A stretch of 64,000 bases of DNA from Alphaproteobacteria bacterium (GCA_028289285.1 JANQRF010000002.1:496001-560000), one strand, 5' to 3'. Shown: positions 7,305-16,552, numbered from the stretch's first letter. The notes: generated by a model not told the origin, from the letters alone. Made by a program: numbers and translations.

Positions 7305-8516
7305 ATGGATCAGTCGGCACAACATATAGAGATATCTGAAGAAACACATATCAAGCCCTATACGATGAATTTCGGGCCGCAGCACCCGGCCGCGCATGGC
7401 GTGTTGCGCCTTGTGCTGGAGATGGAAGGGGAGATCGTTGAGCGCTCTGACCCGCATATCGGGCTTTTACACCGGGGCACGGAAAAGCTGATTGAATATA
7501 AAACTTACCTGCAGGCGATTCCATATTTCGACCGGCTGGATTATGTGTCCCCGATGAATCAGGAGCATGCATTTGCACTCGCGACTGAAAAACTTTTGGG
7601 TATTACGCCGCCGCCGCGCGGGCAATATATCCGGGTTTTATTCTGCGAGCTGACGCGGGTGCTTAACCATATTCTGAATATTACGACCTTTGCCCTTGAT
7701 GTGGGGGCGATAACCCCGGCCCTGTGGGGCTTTGAAGAGCGTGAAAAGGGTATGGAGTTTTATGATCGTGTCTGCGGCGCGCGCCTGCATGCAAATTATT
7801 TCCGCCCCGGCGGCGTGCATCAGGATCTGCCAGCCGGGCTGGCCGAAGACATGCTGGACTGGGCCGAAAATTCAATGCCCAAAGTGATTGATGATCTGGA
7901 TAATCTTTTGACCCATAACCGTATCTTTAAACAGCGCACGGTCGATATCGGGCTTGTGACAGAAGAGCAGGCGCTGGATTGGAGCTTTACAGGGCCGATG
8001 CTGCGCGGGTCCGGCGTGGCGTGGGATTTGCGCAAAAGCCAGCCTTATGATGTTTATGCCGAAATGGATTTTGATGTGCCGGTCGGCAAAACGGGTGATT
8101 GCTATGCGCGTTATCTGATCCGTATGGAAGAAATGCGTCAGTCTTTGAAGATTATGAAACAGTGCCTGGAGAATCTCCCGGACGGGCCTGTGAAAGTGGA
8201 TGACCGGAAAGTGGCTCCGCCTTCACGCGCCGAGATGAAAACATCGATGGAAGCGCTGATCCATCACTTTAAACTCTATACGGAAGGCTATCACGTGCCG
8301 GCCGGGGAGACTTATACAGCGGTCGAAGCACCAAAAGGCGAGTTCGGCGTGTATCTGGTCTCGGATGGGACGAACCGTCCGTATCGTTGTCATATCCGCG
8401 CGCCGGGTTTTGCCCATTTGCAGGGGCTGGACTTTATGAGTAAGGGTGCGATGCTGGCCGATGTGGTCGCGAATATCGGTTCCATGGATGTTGTGTTTGG
8501 GGAGATTGATCGTTAA
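7305..8516 (+). CDS. nuoD: NADH-quinone oxidoreductase subunit D
   Basis: The 49 kDa subunit, which forms the quinone-binding site with NuoB. Signature [16 protein letters not shown] is near residue 21, followed by [14 protein letters not shown] and [16 protein letters not shown]; the conserved C-terminus [24 protein letters not shown] region is intact. The ATG at 7305 gives 403 aa; an in-frame GTG at 7296 would add three residues but lies in the inverted repeat of the preceding cassette. No Shine-Dalgarno sequence is visible, consistent with a disturbed leader. Confidence 0.97.
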   Translation: MDQSAQHIEISEETHIKPYTMNFGPQHPAAHGVLRLVLEMEGEIVERSDPHIGLLHRGTEKLIEYKTYLQAIPYFDRLDYVSPMNQEHAFALATEKLLGITPPPRGQYIRVLFCELTRVLNHILNITTFALDVGAITPALWGFEEREKGMEFYDRVCGARLHANYFRPGGVHQDLPAGLAEDMLDWAENSMPKVIDDLDNLLTHNRIFKQRTVDIGLVTEEQALDWSFTGPMLRGSGVAWDLRKSQPYDVYAEMDFDVPVGKTGDCYARYLIRMEEMRQSLKIMKQCLENLPDGPVKVDDRKVAPPSRAEMKTSMEALIHHFKLYTEGYHVPAGETYTAVEAPKGEFGVYLVSDGTNRPYRCHIRAPGFAHLQGLDFMSKGAMLADVVANIGSMDVVFGEIDR

Positions 8517-8544
8517 TTTTCATTTTAGGAAAAGGAGTAATGTT

Positions 8545-8784
8545 ATGAGTATGGGACTAGACAAAAAAATTGCAGCTTTAAAAAGTGCAAGGTCAAGGTT
8601 TTCCGATGTTATTGATGGAGCCAGAGACGCTGGTGCATCTCAAATTGTGATTGATGAGAACGGGACAATACTTCACGAGGCAAAAACAGACTCCGAGATA
8701 TTGGTCGGTGAACAAATTGATCGTGTAGCTGATCAGTCAGGAAGATCCGTTCATTCATACAGTTTTGGAAATTTAGGTCTTTGA
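8545..8784 (+). CDS. Small hypothetical protein, 79 aa
   Basis: Not recognised. A soluble, charged protein with the segment ASQIVIDENGTILHEAKTD, which could be a short beta-hairpin. The ATG at 8545 follows an AAAGGAG Shine-Dalgarno sequence at 8531-8537 and begins MSMGLDKKIAALKSARSRF. It lies between nuoD and nuoE with the secreted protein gene following after 3 nt, and is AT-richer than the nuo genes. Confidence 0.6.
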   Translation: MSMGLDKKIAALKSARSRFSDVIDGARDAGASQIVIDENGTILHEAKTDSEILVGEQIDRVADQSGRSVHSYSFGNLGL

Positions 8785-8787
8785 TTA

Positions 8788-9192
8788 ATGAAACATATCA
8801 TCTTTTTTGCCTTTATCCTCTCTATCATAAGTGCCCCGGCTTTTGCGCGGGTGAATGAGCGGGCGGTTACAGCATTTTGCGCGGACCCGATGAATGTCAC
8901 GGTCATTGAAGAGCGCGGTGTTCAGCCGGACGGTAAAAAAGCCAATGAAGATATCCTGGCGTTACAGCCCGATGATTATGATTTCCCGAACAGTATCGAG
9001 GTGGAGATTTTTGAGAACGGGATGTATGCCGTCGATTTCCCAAGACGTATGGGTGACATTAAAGGCAGCACGGGGATTGATCTGCAGGATAAAAATGAAA
9101 TCGGCGGATGTTCTTTGGAACAATTATCTGAAGTGCTGCGGGCGAATGGCGTTTTACCACCGGCACCTGAGGTGGAAGAGGGCAGTGAATAA
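8788..9192 (+). CDS. Hypothetical secreted protein, 134 aa
   Basis: Not recognised. A Sec-type signal peptide is clear: MKHIIFFAFILSIISAPAFA, cleaved after residue 20 (AFA). The mature protein is acidic with two cysteines (near residues 31 and 109) that could form a disulfide in the periplasm, and ends PPAPEVEEGSE. It begins 3 nt after the 8545 gene and is probably co-transcribed with nuoD and nuoE. Its composition is closer to the nuo genes than that of its neighbours. Confidence 0.7.
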   Translation: MKHIIFFAFILSIISAPAFARVNERAVTAFCADPMNVTVIEERGVQPDGKKANEDILALQPDDYDFPNSIEVEIFENGMYAVDFPRRMGDIKGSTGIDLQDKNEIGGCSLEQLSEVLRANGVLPPAPEVEEGSE

Positions 9193-9202
9193 ACCAAACT
9201 TC

Positions 9203-9231
9203 TTGTCATACCTGCGCAAGCAGGTATCGGG
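9203..9231 (+). repeat. Left terminal inverted repeat of the GIY-YIG cassette
   Basis: 29 bp beginning TTGTCA and ending CGGG, containing a hairpin with an 8 bp stem (ATACCTGC/GCAGGTAT, 9208-9227) and a GCAA tetraloop. In inverted orientation it matches 9537-9565 at 23 of 29 positions. Confidence 0.8.
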
Positions 9232-9243
9232 TAGTGCGATCTA

Positions 9244-9579
9244 ATGAACGAGAAGAAATACTATGTTTATATTCTAACAACTCGTAAAAACACGAGTTTA
9301 TATATTGGTGTAACAAGTAATTTAAGCAATCGCATTTATGAACACAAAGAAGGCCTGGTTGAAGGATATACGAAAAAATATAGTGTTAATAAGTTCATTT
9401 ATGCGGAAGAATATGATGACGTGAACGAGGCGATTCACCGGGAAAAATGTCTAAAAAGATGGAAGCGGGATTGGAAAGTGGAGCTTATAGATAAATCAAA
9501 TCCGGAGTGGGTTGATCTTTTTGAAGAAAATAATAACCCGGCCCCTGCTTTCGCAGGGGTGACAAGGGGGGATGCATGA
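9244..9579 (+). CDS. GIY-YIG nuclease domain protein
   Basis: The 111 aa protein is a single GIY-YIG domain of the small YhbQ/UvrC-like type: YVYIL at 7-11, YIG at 20-22, Arg30 in SNLSNRIYEHK, and the helix with HREKCLKRWKR at 65-75. Such proteins are predicted metal-dependent DNA endonucleases; the cellular role of the small forms is largely unknown. The gene is AT-rich, sits between the secreted protein gene and nuoE, and lies within a pair of 29 bp inverted repeats. Its C-terminus [14 protein letters not shown] is encoded by the right repeat. The stop overlaps the nuoE start (ATGA). Confidence 0.9.
   Translation: MNEKKYYVYILTTRKNTSLYIGVTSNLSNRIYEHKEGLVEGYTKKYSVNKFIYAEEYDDVNEAIHREKCLKRWKRDWKVELIDKSNPEWVDLFEENNNPAPAFAGVTRGDA
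9537..9565 (-). repeat. Right terminal inverted repeat of the GIY-YIG cassette
   Basis: Minus-strand sequence begins TTGTCACCCCTGCG and ends CCGGG. It holds a hairpin CCCCTGC/GCAGGGG with TTTC between the arms (GAAA on the minus strand, a GNRA tetraloop). It encodes the last residues of the GIY-YIG protein and ends just before the nuoE ribosome-binding site. Confidence 0.8.
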
Positions 9580-10232
9580 AAAAATCTGATGCGTTAAACG
9601 CAGACTTTCAGCCTGAAAGCTTTGACTTTGCCGACCAGGGCACGGTAGACGAGATTATCGCGCGCTATCCAAAAGGGCAGCAGCGATCGGCCATTATGCC
9701 GCTGCTTGATCTTGCCCAAAGACAGGTCGCAGAAACAGGTCCGTTTGGGGATATGCCAACCGGCGGCGGGTGGATTCCACGCGCCGCAATGGATAAAATC
9801 GCCGAGATTGTCGACGTCCCGCCAATCAAGGTCTATGAAGTTGCGACCTTTTATTCGATGTATAATCTGGAACCTGTCGGAAAATATCTGCTTCAGCTTT
9901 GTACGACCACGCCGTGCTGGCTGTGTAATTCCTCCGGCGTGATGGAAGCAATCACCAAAGAAATCGGGATCGGTCACGGCCAGACAACCAAAGACGGATA
10001 TTTCACTTTGATGGAAGTGGAATGTCTGGGGGCGTGTTCCAATGCGCCGATGATCCAGATCAATGATCTGTATTATGAAGACCTGACGCCGGAAAAGATG
10101 GTTGAAATTCTTCACGCGCTTCAAAAAGATGTGATCCCGCCGCACGGGCCACAGAACGGCCGCCGCGGCTCTATGGCGCTCTCCGGTCCGACAAGCCTTG
10201 AAGAGCAGGCGAAGAAAGCAGGGGCGATGTAA
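9576..10232 (+). CDS. nuoE: NADH-quinone oxidoreductase subunit E
   Basis: The 24 kDa subunit with the [2Fe-2S] cluster N1a. The four thioredoxin-like-fold ligands are visible: Cys109 and Cys114 in [10 protein letters not shown], Cys150 and Cys154 in [12 protein letters not shown]; an additional Cys117 is not a usual ligand. Length is 218 aa. The ATG overlaps the GIY-YIG stop and is preceded by a G-rich Shine-Dalgarno stretch. The stop overlaps the nuoF start (TAATG), so translational coupling with nuoF is likely. Confidence 0.97.
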   Translation: MKKSDALNADFQPESFDFADQGTVDEIIARYPKGQQRSAIMPLLDLAQRQVAETGPFGDMPTGGGWIPRAAMDKIAEIVDVPPIKVYEVATFYSMYNLEPVGKYLLQLCTTTPCWLCNSSGVMEAITKEIGIGHGQTTKDGYFTLMEVECLGACSNAPMIQINDLYYEDLTPEKMVEILHALQKDVIPPHGPQNGRRGSMALSGPTSLEEQAKKAGAM

Positions 10233-11512
10233 TGCTGGCCGATAAAGACCGCATCTTTACCAACCTCTATGGCTTTGAGCCGTTTTCTTTGGAGTACGCA
10301 AAGAAGCGCGGGGATTGGTCGAACACCAAAGAGATTCTCGGCAAGGGGCGTGACTGGATCATCGAAGAGATGAAAAAGTCAGGCCTGCGCGGGCGCGGCG
10401 GGGCGGGGTTTCCGACCGGTTTGAAATGGTCCTTTATGCCCAAAGAGGTGACGGATCGCCCGCATTACCTTGTGATCAATGCCGATGAATCCGAGCCCGG
10501 CACCTGTAAGGACCGGGAGATTATGCGCCACGATCCGCATAAGCTGATTGAAGGCGCTCTGATTGCAGGCTTTGCCATGCAGGCGCACCGGGCGTTCATT
10601 TATATTCGCGGCGAGTTCGTCCATGAAGGCTCCGAAGTTGTGCGGGCGATTGAAGAAGCGCGTGAGGCTGGATTACTCGGGCCAAATGCTGCCGGCACAG
10701 GATGGGATTTTGATGTGACGCTCCATCGCGGGGCAGGGGCTTATATTTGCGGGGAAGAAACCGCGCTGCTGGAATCGCTTGAAGGCAAGAAAGGCCAGCC
10801 GCGAAACAAGCCGCCTTTCCCGGCGATGGCAGGTTTGTATTCCTGTCCGACAACAATCAATAACGTTGAAACGATTGCCAGCGTGCCGGACATTATGCGC
10901 CGGGGCGGGGACTGGTTTGCTTCCTTCGGGCGCGATGAAAAGAATACAGGCACGAAGCTGTTTTGTATTTCAGGCCATGTGGAAAGTCCATGTGTGGTTG
11001 AAGAAGAAATGGGCATTCCGATGAAAGAGCTTATCGAAAAACATGCGGGTGGCGTGCGTGGGGGATGGGATAACCTGAAAGCTGTTATTCCGGGTGGATC
11101 ATCCTGCCCGCTTTTGCCCAAAGATATTTGCGATACCGTGCTGATGGATTTTGATAGCTTGCGGGAGGTGCAAAGCGGGCTTGGCACGGCAGGGTTGATT
11201 GTCATGGATCAGTCGACGGATATTATTTATGCGATTGCGCGCCTGTCTTATTTCTACATGCATGAAAGCTGCGGGCAGTGCACGCCCTGCCGCGAAGGAA
11301 CCGGCTGGATGTGGCGGGTGATGATGCGTCTTGTGAAGGGCAATGCGAGTGTTGAAGAGATCGATATGCTCCTTGATGTCTCCAAGGAAATTGAGGGTCA
11401 TACGATCTGTGCGCATGGTGATGCCTCTGCCTGGCCGATCCAGGGCCTCATGCGCCATTTCCGCGATGAAGTCGAAGAACGCATCCTTGAGTACCGTAAA
11501 CAAGCAGCCTGA
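10232..11512 (+). CDS. nuoF: NADH-quinone oxidoreductase subunit F
   Basis: The 51 kDa subunit that oxidises NADH using FMN and cluster N3. The glycine-rich nucleotide motif [10 protein letters not shown] is at 54-63, [14 protein letters not shown] follows, and the [4Fe-4S] motif [14 protein letters not shown] lies near residue 350 with its fourth Cys in [14 protein letters not shown]. Length is 426 aa, the family norm. It is coupled to nuoE by a 1 nt overlap. After it the nuo order is broken by two orphans and the pur genes before nuoG. Confidence 0.98.
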   Translation: MLADKDRIFTNLYGFEPFSLEYAKKRGDWSNTKEILGKGRDWIIEEMKKSGLRGRGGAGFPTGLKWSFMPKEVTDRPHYLVINADESEPGTCKDREIMRHDPHKLIEGALIAGFAMQAHRAFIYIRGEFVHEGSEVVRAIEEAREAGLLGPNAAGTGWDFDVTLHRGAGAYICGEETALLESLEGKKGQPRNKPPFPAMAGLYSCPTTINNVETIASVPDIMRRGGDWFASFGRDEKNTGTKLFCISGHVESPCVVEEEMGIPMKELIEKHAGGVRGGWDNLKAVIPGGSSCPLLPKDICDTVLMDFDSLREVQSGLGTAGLIVMDQSTDIIYAIARLSYFYMHESCGQCTPCREGTGWMWRVMMRLVKGNASVEEIDMLLDVSKEIEGHTICAHGDASAWPIQGLMRHFRDEVEERILEYRKQAA

Positions 11513-11518
11513 ATTTTA

Positions 11519-11547
11519 TTGACATAACAATATTATATTTCTATATT
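11519..11547 (+). promoter_or_regulatory. Strong promoter of the 11554 gene (leaderless)
   Basis: TTGACA (11519-11524), exactly 17 nt, TATATT (11542-11547): a near-consensus sigma70 promoter. The ATG at 11554 follows 6 nt after the -10 box, that is at the expected transcription start. No Shine-Dalgarno sequence fits. A leaderless mRNA is predicted. Confidence 0.7.
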
Positions 11548-11553
11548 CTTTCT

Positions 11554-11823
11554 ATGAGAAAAGAGTTTCTAAATATCTGCGGCTTTCTGGCTCTTCCCTT
11601 TAAAAGTATTGAGATAAATTTTGCCCTGGGTTTATTTACTATGATGATTGTTGCCGATACCGGATTTCACTGGCGCGCTTTAGATGCTGTTCAAAATTAT
11701 GTAGAGGATCAAAGGCTTCTTGCTGCGCCTGCCTCTAGGGCAATTCGTCAGGGCATGGAAAATGCGCGGCAAAATCCTCGGACTCCGCAAGCAGATCTTC
11801 CGCCGGAATATTATCGTGGCTGA
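11554..11823 (+). CDS. Small hypothetical membrane protein, 89 aa
   Basis: Not recognised. One likely membrane helix at about residues 20-36 (IEINFALGLFTMMIVA), followed by a polar C-terminal tail ending PRTPQADLPPEYYRG. The start codon coincides with the predicted transcription start of a near-consensus promoter. It lies after nuoF and is convergent with the P-loop gene at 11878. Confidence 0.6.
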   Translation: MRKEFLNICGFLALPFKSIEINFALGLFTMMIVADTGFHWRALDAVQNYVEDQRLLAAPASRAIRQGMENARQNPRTPQADLPPEYYRG

Positions 11824-11877
11824 TGTTTAAGCACACTTTTTAATGTTTTCGGTTTTGAAATGCCAAAAACAGGCGGC

Positions 11878-12735
11878 TTAGTTCCCCAAATTACATTGCC
11901 AAAAAGGTGAATTATCAACTCTTAATTTCTTGGCAATATCTGTTTTACAAAAATCATCAATCCTATATTCATGAGTTTCTTCGCGTTCACCAATGGAAAC
12001 TCTTATGAGTCTGTGTTCTTCTGGCGGTTTCATTTCTCCAATGCTATTTATTTCTGCCTCCAAATCAGATTGGGCCTTTCTGAAAGCATCCAACTTATCG
12101 AAATCTATTCTCGGTAATTGACCATTTGATTTATTACGATACTTAATACTCTGCGCAACTTTTTCTCCGGCTTCATTTGCTATTTTTCTAATAAGTCCTT
12201 CTATATAGGCCTGTTTATCTCTTAATTCATCCTGAACGGAGTTGTATGCTCTCTGTTCGTCGGTCGGACCAAAGGCAACTTCTGCGAATGGTCTTCCTAA
12301 GTCATTTGGAAAAGGATGCTCAATAAGTATAAGACCGTTTGCGGACCTGAGCGGTCTCTGTTCTGTGGGCATCTCTTGATGTGGGTAACGATGTAGATTT
12401 TTTTCTTCAGGAGAAAAGGCGGCATCTAAGTGATCAATTTGAGCTTGGCTTCCATTGCTACCTAGAGAAAAGTTATAACGTTCAAAAAAGTACCCATCTT
12501 CTTTACCTAGCTTTTCAGGTTTAATTCTTGATTTTACAGCTTTAATAGAAGCACGTGCAAAAAGGGTTTTTCCCATGCGAGAAGGTCCGCGAAGTGCTAT
12601 AATGTCAGAATGTGGCCACCCGTCCAAAATTTGTTCTATTCTAGGACTCAATACTTCCCTTCCAAAAGCACGTGCAAGTTTTATTGTATCTTGTTCGCTT
12701 TTAGAAAAGAAAGTATAAGAAAAATATTTAGACAT
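11878..12735 (-). CDS. P-loop NTPase, possibly a divergent TsaE-like protein
   Basis: The 285 aa protein begins with a segment laid out like TsaE (YjeE), the ATPase of tRNA threonylcarbamoyladenosine synthesis: FFSKSEQDTIKLARAFGREV, then a Walker A site GPSRMGKTLFAR near residue 50, IDHLDAAF where TsaE has HFDLYRL, and LILIEHPFPNDLG where TsaE has its LIEWPE motif. The C-terminal half is longer than in TsaE (about 150 aa) and includes a coiled-coil-like stretch. AAGGAG 7 nt upstream supports the start. It is AT-rich and inserted beside purQ. The similarity is only motif-level; another P-loop family is possible. Confidence 0.5.
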   Translation of the reverse strand: MSKYFSYTFFSKSEQDTIKLARAFGREVLSPRIEQILDGWPHSDIIALRGPSRMGKTLFARASIKAVKSRIKPEKLGKEDGYFFERYNFSLGSNGSQAQIDHLDAAFSPEEKNLHRYPHQEMPTEQRPLRSANGLILIEHPFPNDLGRPFAEVAFGPTDEQRAYNSVQDELRDKQAYIEGLIRKIANEAGEKVAQSIKYRNKSNGQLPRIDFDKLDAFRKAQSDLEAEINSIGEMKPPEEHRLIRVSIGEREETHEYRIDDFCKTDIAKKLRVDNSPFWQCNLGN

Positions 12736-12755
12736 AATGAAACTCCTTTTTGAGC

Positions 12756-12784
12756 AAATTAGGAGGCTTTTTTAACTATGTCAA
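12756..12784 (-). promoter_or_regulatory. Candidate promoter of the TsaE-like gene
   Basis: On the minus strand TTGACA (12784-12779), 17 nt spacer, TAATTT (12761-12756). Unlike several other promoters in this window it is followed by a normal leader with the Shine-Dalgarno sequence AAGGAG (12748-12743). Confidence 0.5.
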
Positions 12785-12810
12785 TATTTCTCTTTTGGTC
12801 AGAATGAAAA

Positions 12811-13641
12811 TCAAGCTGTTTTTTTGATGTTTGCCGTTTCAAAATACCGCGCGGCGTTTTGGAAGAGCGCCATGCCGTCGGATGTGTCGGGCAGGGACTG
12901 GCCTGCGCGGCGGGCATTTTCTTTGAGGGTTGTGTAGTCATCCCGCTGGCTGGTGAACATGCCGCGCTCCGGGTGGGGCATCAGGGTCAGGACGCGGCCC
13001 GACGGGTCGGTGATCCCGGCAATATCATCTGTTGATCCGTTCGGGTTAAACGGGAATTCGTTTTTGGCGGCTTGTCCGTCCGGCTTTGTGTAACGGAGCG
13101 CAATCTGGTTTTTATCTTTGAGCGTTTGAAGAATAGTTTCTTCCATCATGAAGCGGCCTTCGCCATGCGCGACAGGGATGTGCATGCTTTCAATCCCGTC
13201 CAGCCACGGGGAGTGTGTATCCTGCACGGCGACATCGACCCAGCGGCATTGATAGCGGGCGGTGAGATTATGGGTGACGGCAACGGTGCGCTCCCCGTAT
13301 TGATCATCAATCGCAGGCGCGAGCCCTAAATTCACAACTACCTGACAGCCATTGCAGATTCCAATCGTGAGCGTATCACGGGCGATAAATTCTTTGAGAT
13401 GATCGGAAAGCGTGAGGCGCATTTTTTGCGCAAAGGCATTGCCCGAGCCCGTGTCATCTCCATAAGAAAATCCGCCGGGCACACAGAGCGTCTGGATATT
13501 TTCAAGCTGCCCCGGGCTTTCGGCAAGGTCATTGATATGGACTATTCTAGCGTCAAAACCGACATGACCAAACGCCAGCGCGGTTTCTTCCTCGCAGTTT
13601 AATCCGTATCCGGCTATGACAAGAGCTTTGGCAGTCATCAA
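12811..13641 (-). CDS. purQ: Phosphoribosylformylglycinamidine synthase, glutaminase subunit
   Basis: Class I glutamine amidotransferase that supplies ammonia to PurL in step 4 of purine synthesis. The nucleophile motif GICNGCQ is near residue 95, the oxyanion/Gly-rich CVPGGFSYGDD near 54, and the catalytic His-Glu in LMPHPERGMF near 225. At 276 aa it is the longer PurQ type. Its start overlaps the purSL stop by 4 nt (ATGA), so the two form an operon on the strand opposite to nuo. Confidence 0.93.
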   Translation of the reverse strand: MMTAKALVIAGYGLNCEEETALAFGHVGFDARIVHINDLAESPGQLENIQTLCVPGGFSYGDDTGSGNAFAQKMRLTLSDHLKEFIARDTLTIGICNGCQVVVNLGLAPAIDDQYGERTVAVTHNLTARYQCRWVDVAVQDTHSPWLDGIESMHIPVAHGEGRFMMEETILQTLKDKNQIALRYTKPDGQAAKNEFPFNPNGSTDDIAGITDPSGRVLTLMPHPERGMFTSQRDDYTTLKENARRAGQSLPDTSDGMALFQNAARYFETANIKKTA

Positions 13642-16544
13642 TATCCTTTCAGCGGTGCGCGGTAGGCTGTGTTCATGTCTTCAAGCCCGACTTCAAAATG
13701 ATCGATGCGTAAAAAAGGGTCCGTCATCACGGTCGCGATTTGGGTGCAGGGCACACCCGCTTTTGCAAAAATAGATTCGAATGCTTCCTGATCTTTTGGA
13801 TCAACGGTGACAATCACGCGGCCGGTGGTCTCAGAAAAGAGTTTTTGATCCAAAGGCATGTCCTGATCCAGATTAACATTCATGCCCAGACCGGATGCGA
13901 TACACATTTTGGCCAGCGCAGTACCTATACCTCCATAAGAGACAGGGATGGCAGAGGCGCACAGCCGTTTGCTGTTGGCTTCAGTGAGGGCTTTGTAAAG
14001 CGCCATGCAGCCCTCGACATTCGTTTCAGGGACATTATTTCCAAGATGTCCGTGCAGGGCATAATATTCCGATGCGCCGCATTCATTCTTTGTTTCGTTT
14101 AGAATATACACCAGATCATTTACCGCTTTTGGATCAATGGATACAGCCTGATCGACATGCGGGATCACACCAATCGCAGAAACAAGAAGCGTCGGCGGGA
14201 TAGAAATTTTTACCGGGTTGTCGTTCGCATCATAGCCCTTGAAATCATTGAACATAGAATCCTTGCCGGAGATAAAAGGCGTGCCGTAAATCTTGGCTTG
14301 TTCATAGATTGCTTCACAAGCGCGTTTCAGTTGCCCAAGCCGTTCCGGTTCATCAGACGAACACCAGCAGAAATTGTCCAGAATAGCCAGATGATCAATC
14401 GGGCAGCCTGCGGCAACAGCTGCGCGCACGGCCATATCCAGGGAGGCTTGTGCCATATGGTATGTGTCGATATCCGAATAGCGCGGGAACAGGCCTTGGG
14501 AGAGCACAACCCCGCGCGGGTTTCCAAGTACCGGGCGGGAGACGGATGCATCCCCGCCGACTTTGCCGGGGCCTTGTAGAGGTCCAATGACGGCAGAGCC
14601 CTGCACGTTATAATCATATTGATAAGAGACGAATTCCTTGGAGCAGATATTCAAACTGCCGAGGAGTTTTAAAATTGTTTCTTTGTAATCAGGTTCAGGG
14701 AGATCAGGTTCAGGCTCGCCACCGCGCGTGAAAGTCGTCGTAAGTGGTGTTTCAGGCAAGCCGTCATGGAGAAAATCCATCGCCATATCCATGATGGTCT
14801 CACCCTGCCATGTGATCTGCGCGCGACCTGAGTCGGTGAAGGTGCCGATCTCCCAGCTTTCACAGCCGCGCTTTGAAAGTATCTCCTGAATCCTGGCAAC
14901 ATTCTCCGGCGGGACGGCAAGCGTCATACGTTCCTGGCTTTCAGAAATCCAGATCTCCCAGGGCTGCATCCCCGGATATTTGAGCGGTACTTTTTCAAGC
15001 TCGACATGAAAGCCGCCGGAGGCTTCGCCCATTTCGCCGACGGATGAGGAGAGGCCGCCCGCGCCGTTATCGGAGATGGCTGTATACAGATCAAGATCAC
15101 GGATTTCTTTGACCAGCGCATCTGAAAATTTCTTTTGCGTGATCGGGTCGCCAATTTGAACCGCAGTCGCGGGCGAGCCTTCATCAAGCGCGACGGATGA
15201 AAATGTTGCACCGTGAATCCCGTCACGTCCGACCTTGCCGCCGACCATCAGGATTTTATCGCCGGGCCGTGCGCCTTTTTCATGGGACGGCTTACCGCCG
15301 ACTTCACGCGGGATGAGCCCGACTGTGCCTGCAAAGACCAAGGGCTTACCGACATAGCGATCATCGAAATACAAAAAGCCCTGCGGGGTTGGGATGCCGG
15401 ACTGGTTGCCGCCATGATTCACGCCGTTCACAACGCCTTTCATGATTGTTTCAGGGGAGAGCATACGGTTGGTTTTGTTTTTGCCGCGATAGAGCTCAGG
15501 ATCCGTGCGCGGATCGGCAAGGCAAAAGCCGTAACGGTTGAGGATCGGTTTGGCGCCTTTACCAAAACCGACACAATCCCGGTTCACGCCAACAATGCCC
15601 GTAATCGCGCCGCCAAACGGATCGAGCGCGGAGGGTGAGTTATGCGTTTCAACTTTATCTGTAATCATCCACTCATCGTCAAAGATGATGCCGCCTGAAT
15701 TGTCGGAGAAGACAGAGATGCAAAAATCGTCCTTGCCTTTGGCTGCACGGATCTCTTGCGTCGCGCGTTTAATGTAATGCTTATAAATCCCGTCTTTGAC
15801 CTCATCAATCGGGCTGGCGAAGATGGTGTGTTTGCAATGCTCCGACCAGGTCTGGGCGAGGGTTTCGATTTCAATGTCTTTCGGTTTACGGCCTTCAGAT
15901 TTGAAATAATCCTGAAGTGCTTTCATATAAAGAAGCGACATGCCCAAAGGGCCCCGGCGTGACCCATCCGCATTTTCAATGCCGTCTTTGCCGATCTGTT
16001 CGAGGGCATCATCTGAAATCTCCAGGTCGACTTCATCGACGGCGGCGCCTTTATTGTCGAGCATGACTTTAGGCACGACAACGCCCATGCCGTTATCATT
16101 GGCAAAATCGGTTGCGCTTTTGTACGAGGCGCGCTGAATGAGGGGATTATGAAGCGTGGCGGCAAAATCTTTGATATCTGATTCAGACATATTCCCGTCA
16201 ATCAAGATCACCTGCGCGGAATAAACGGCTTGTTTTTGATTGAGGGTCAGTTCTGTCAGCTCACTGGCTGTATGGCCCAAATTATCTGTGACGCCGGGCA
16301 GGAACCCTATTTCCAAGGCCCAGGAGAATTTTGGGAGATTGGACAGGTCCGTTGTCTGTGTCACCGGGTTTACAAAGGATTTCTGGACAGCTTCCAGATC
16401 GGCAGGGCTGTCGATATCCTGCTCCAGTGTGTAGCTGTCGATAAGCTTAATCGTGGCTTTATGTCCAAGCCGGGCCAGGGATGCCTCGAGGGTTTTCGCC
16501 CGCCCGTCCTCTGCAAAGGTGAATACGTCTATACGCTGCGCCAT
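13638..16544 (-). CDS. purL: Phosphoribosylformylglycinamidine synthase, PurS-PurL fusion
   Basis: ATP-dependent synthetase of purine step 4. The 968 aa length lies between small PurL (about 740) and large PurL (about 1300). The first 150-190 residues contain two PurS-like units: IDVFTFAEDGRAKTLEASL...NPVTQ and LEIGFLPGVTDNLG...NPLIQR. The PurL core follows with the catalytic WSEHCKH, VETHNSPSALDPFGGA and a second synthetase half. It therefore needs only PurQ, encoded next to it. Transcription is opposite to nuo, between nuoF and nuoG. Confidence 0.93.
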   Translation of the reverse strand: MAQRIDVFTFAEDGRAKTLEASLARLGHKATIKLIDSYTLEQDIDSPADLEAVQKSFVNPVTQTTDLSNLPKFSWALEIGFLPGVTDNLGHTASELTELTLNQKQAVYSAQVILIDGNMSESDIKDFAATLHNPLIQRASYKSATDFANDNGMGVVVPKVMLDNKGAAVDEVDLEISDDALEQIGKDGIENADGSRRGPLGMSLLYMKALQDYFKSEGRKPKDIEIETLAQTWSEHCKHTIFASPIDEVKDGIYKHYIKRATQEIRAAKGKDDFCISVFSDNSGGIIFDDEWMITDKVETHNSPSALDPFGGAITGIVGVNRDCVGFGKGAKPILNRYGFCLADPRTDPELYRGKNKTNRMLSPETIMKGVVNGVNHGGNQSGIPTPQGFLYFDDRYVGKPLVFAGTVGLIPREVGGKPSHEKGARPGDKILMVGGKVGRDGIHGATFSSVALDEGSPATAVQIGDPITQKKFSDALVKEIRDLDLYTAISDNGAGGLSSSVGEMGEASGGFHVELEKVPLKYPGMQPWEIWISESQERMTLAVPPENVARIQEILSKRGCESWEIGTFTDSGRAQITWQGETIMDMAMDFLHDGLPETPLTTTFTRGGEPEPDLPEPDYKETILKLLGSLNICSKEFVSYQYDYNVQGSAVIGPLQGPGKVGGDASVSRPVLGNPRGVVLSQGLFPRYSDIDTYHMAQASLDMAVRAAVAAGCPIDHLAILDNFCWCSSDEPERLGQLKRACEAIYEQAKIYGTPFISGKDSMFNDFKGYDANDNPVKISIPPTLLVSAIGVIPHVDQAVSIDPKAVNDLVYILNETKNECGASEYYALHGHLGNNVPETNVEGCMALYKALTEANSKRLCASAIPVSYGGIGTALAKMCIASGLGMNVNLDQDMPLDQKLFSETTGRVIVTVDPKDQEAFESIFAKAGVPCTQIATVMTDPFLRIDHFEVGLEDMNTAYRAPLKGY

Positions 16545-16552
16545 GGCCCTAT

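Noticed and set aside
6839..9565. Idea that the two nuclease cassettes are one composite transposon
   Set aside because: Their terminal repeats are unrelated in sequence and nuoD lies intact between them, so independent insertions are more likely.
14157..14579. Long plus-strand frames opposite purSL (also 15213-15638 and 13740-14102)
   Set aside because: They mirror the purSL reading frame and have no family features or ribosome-binding sites.
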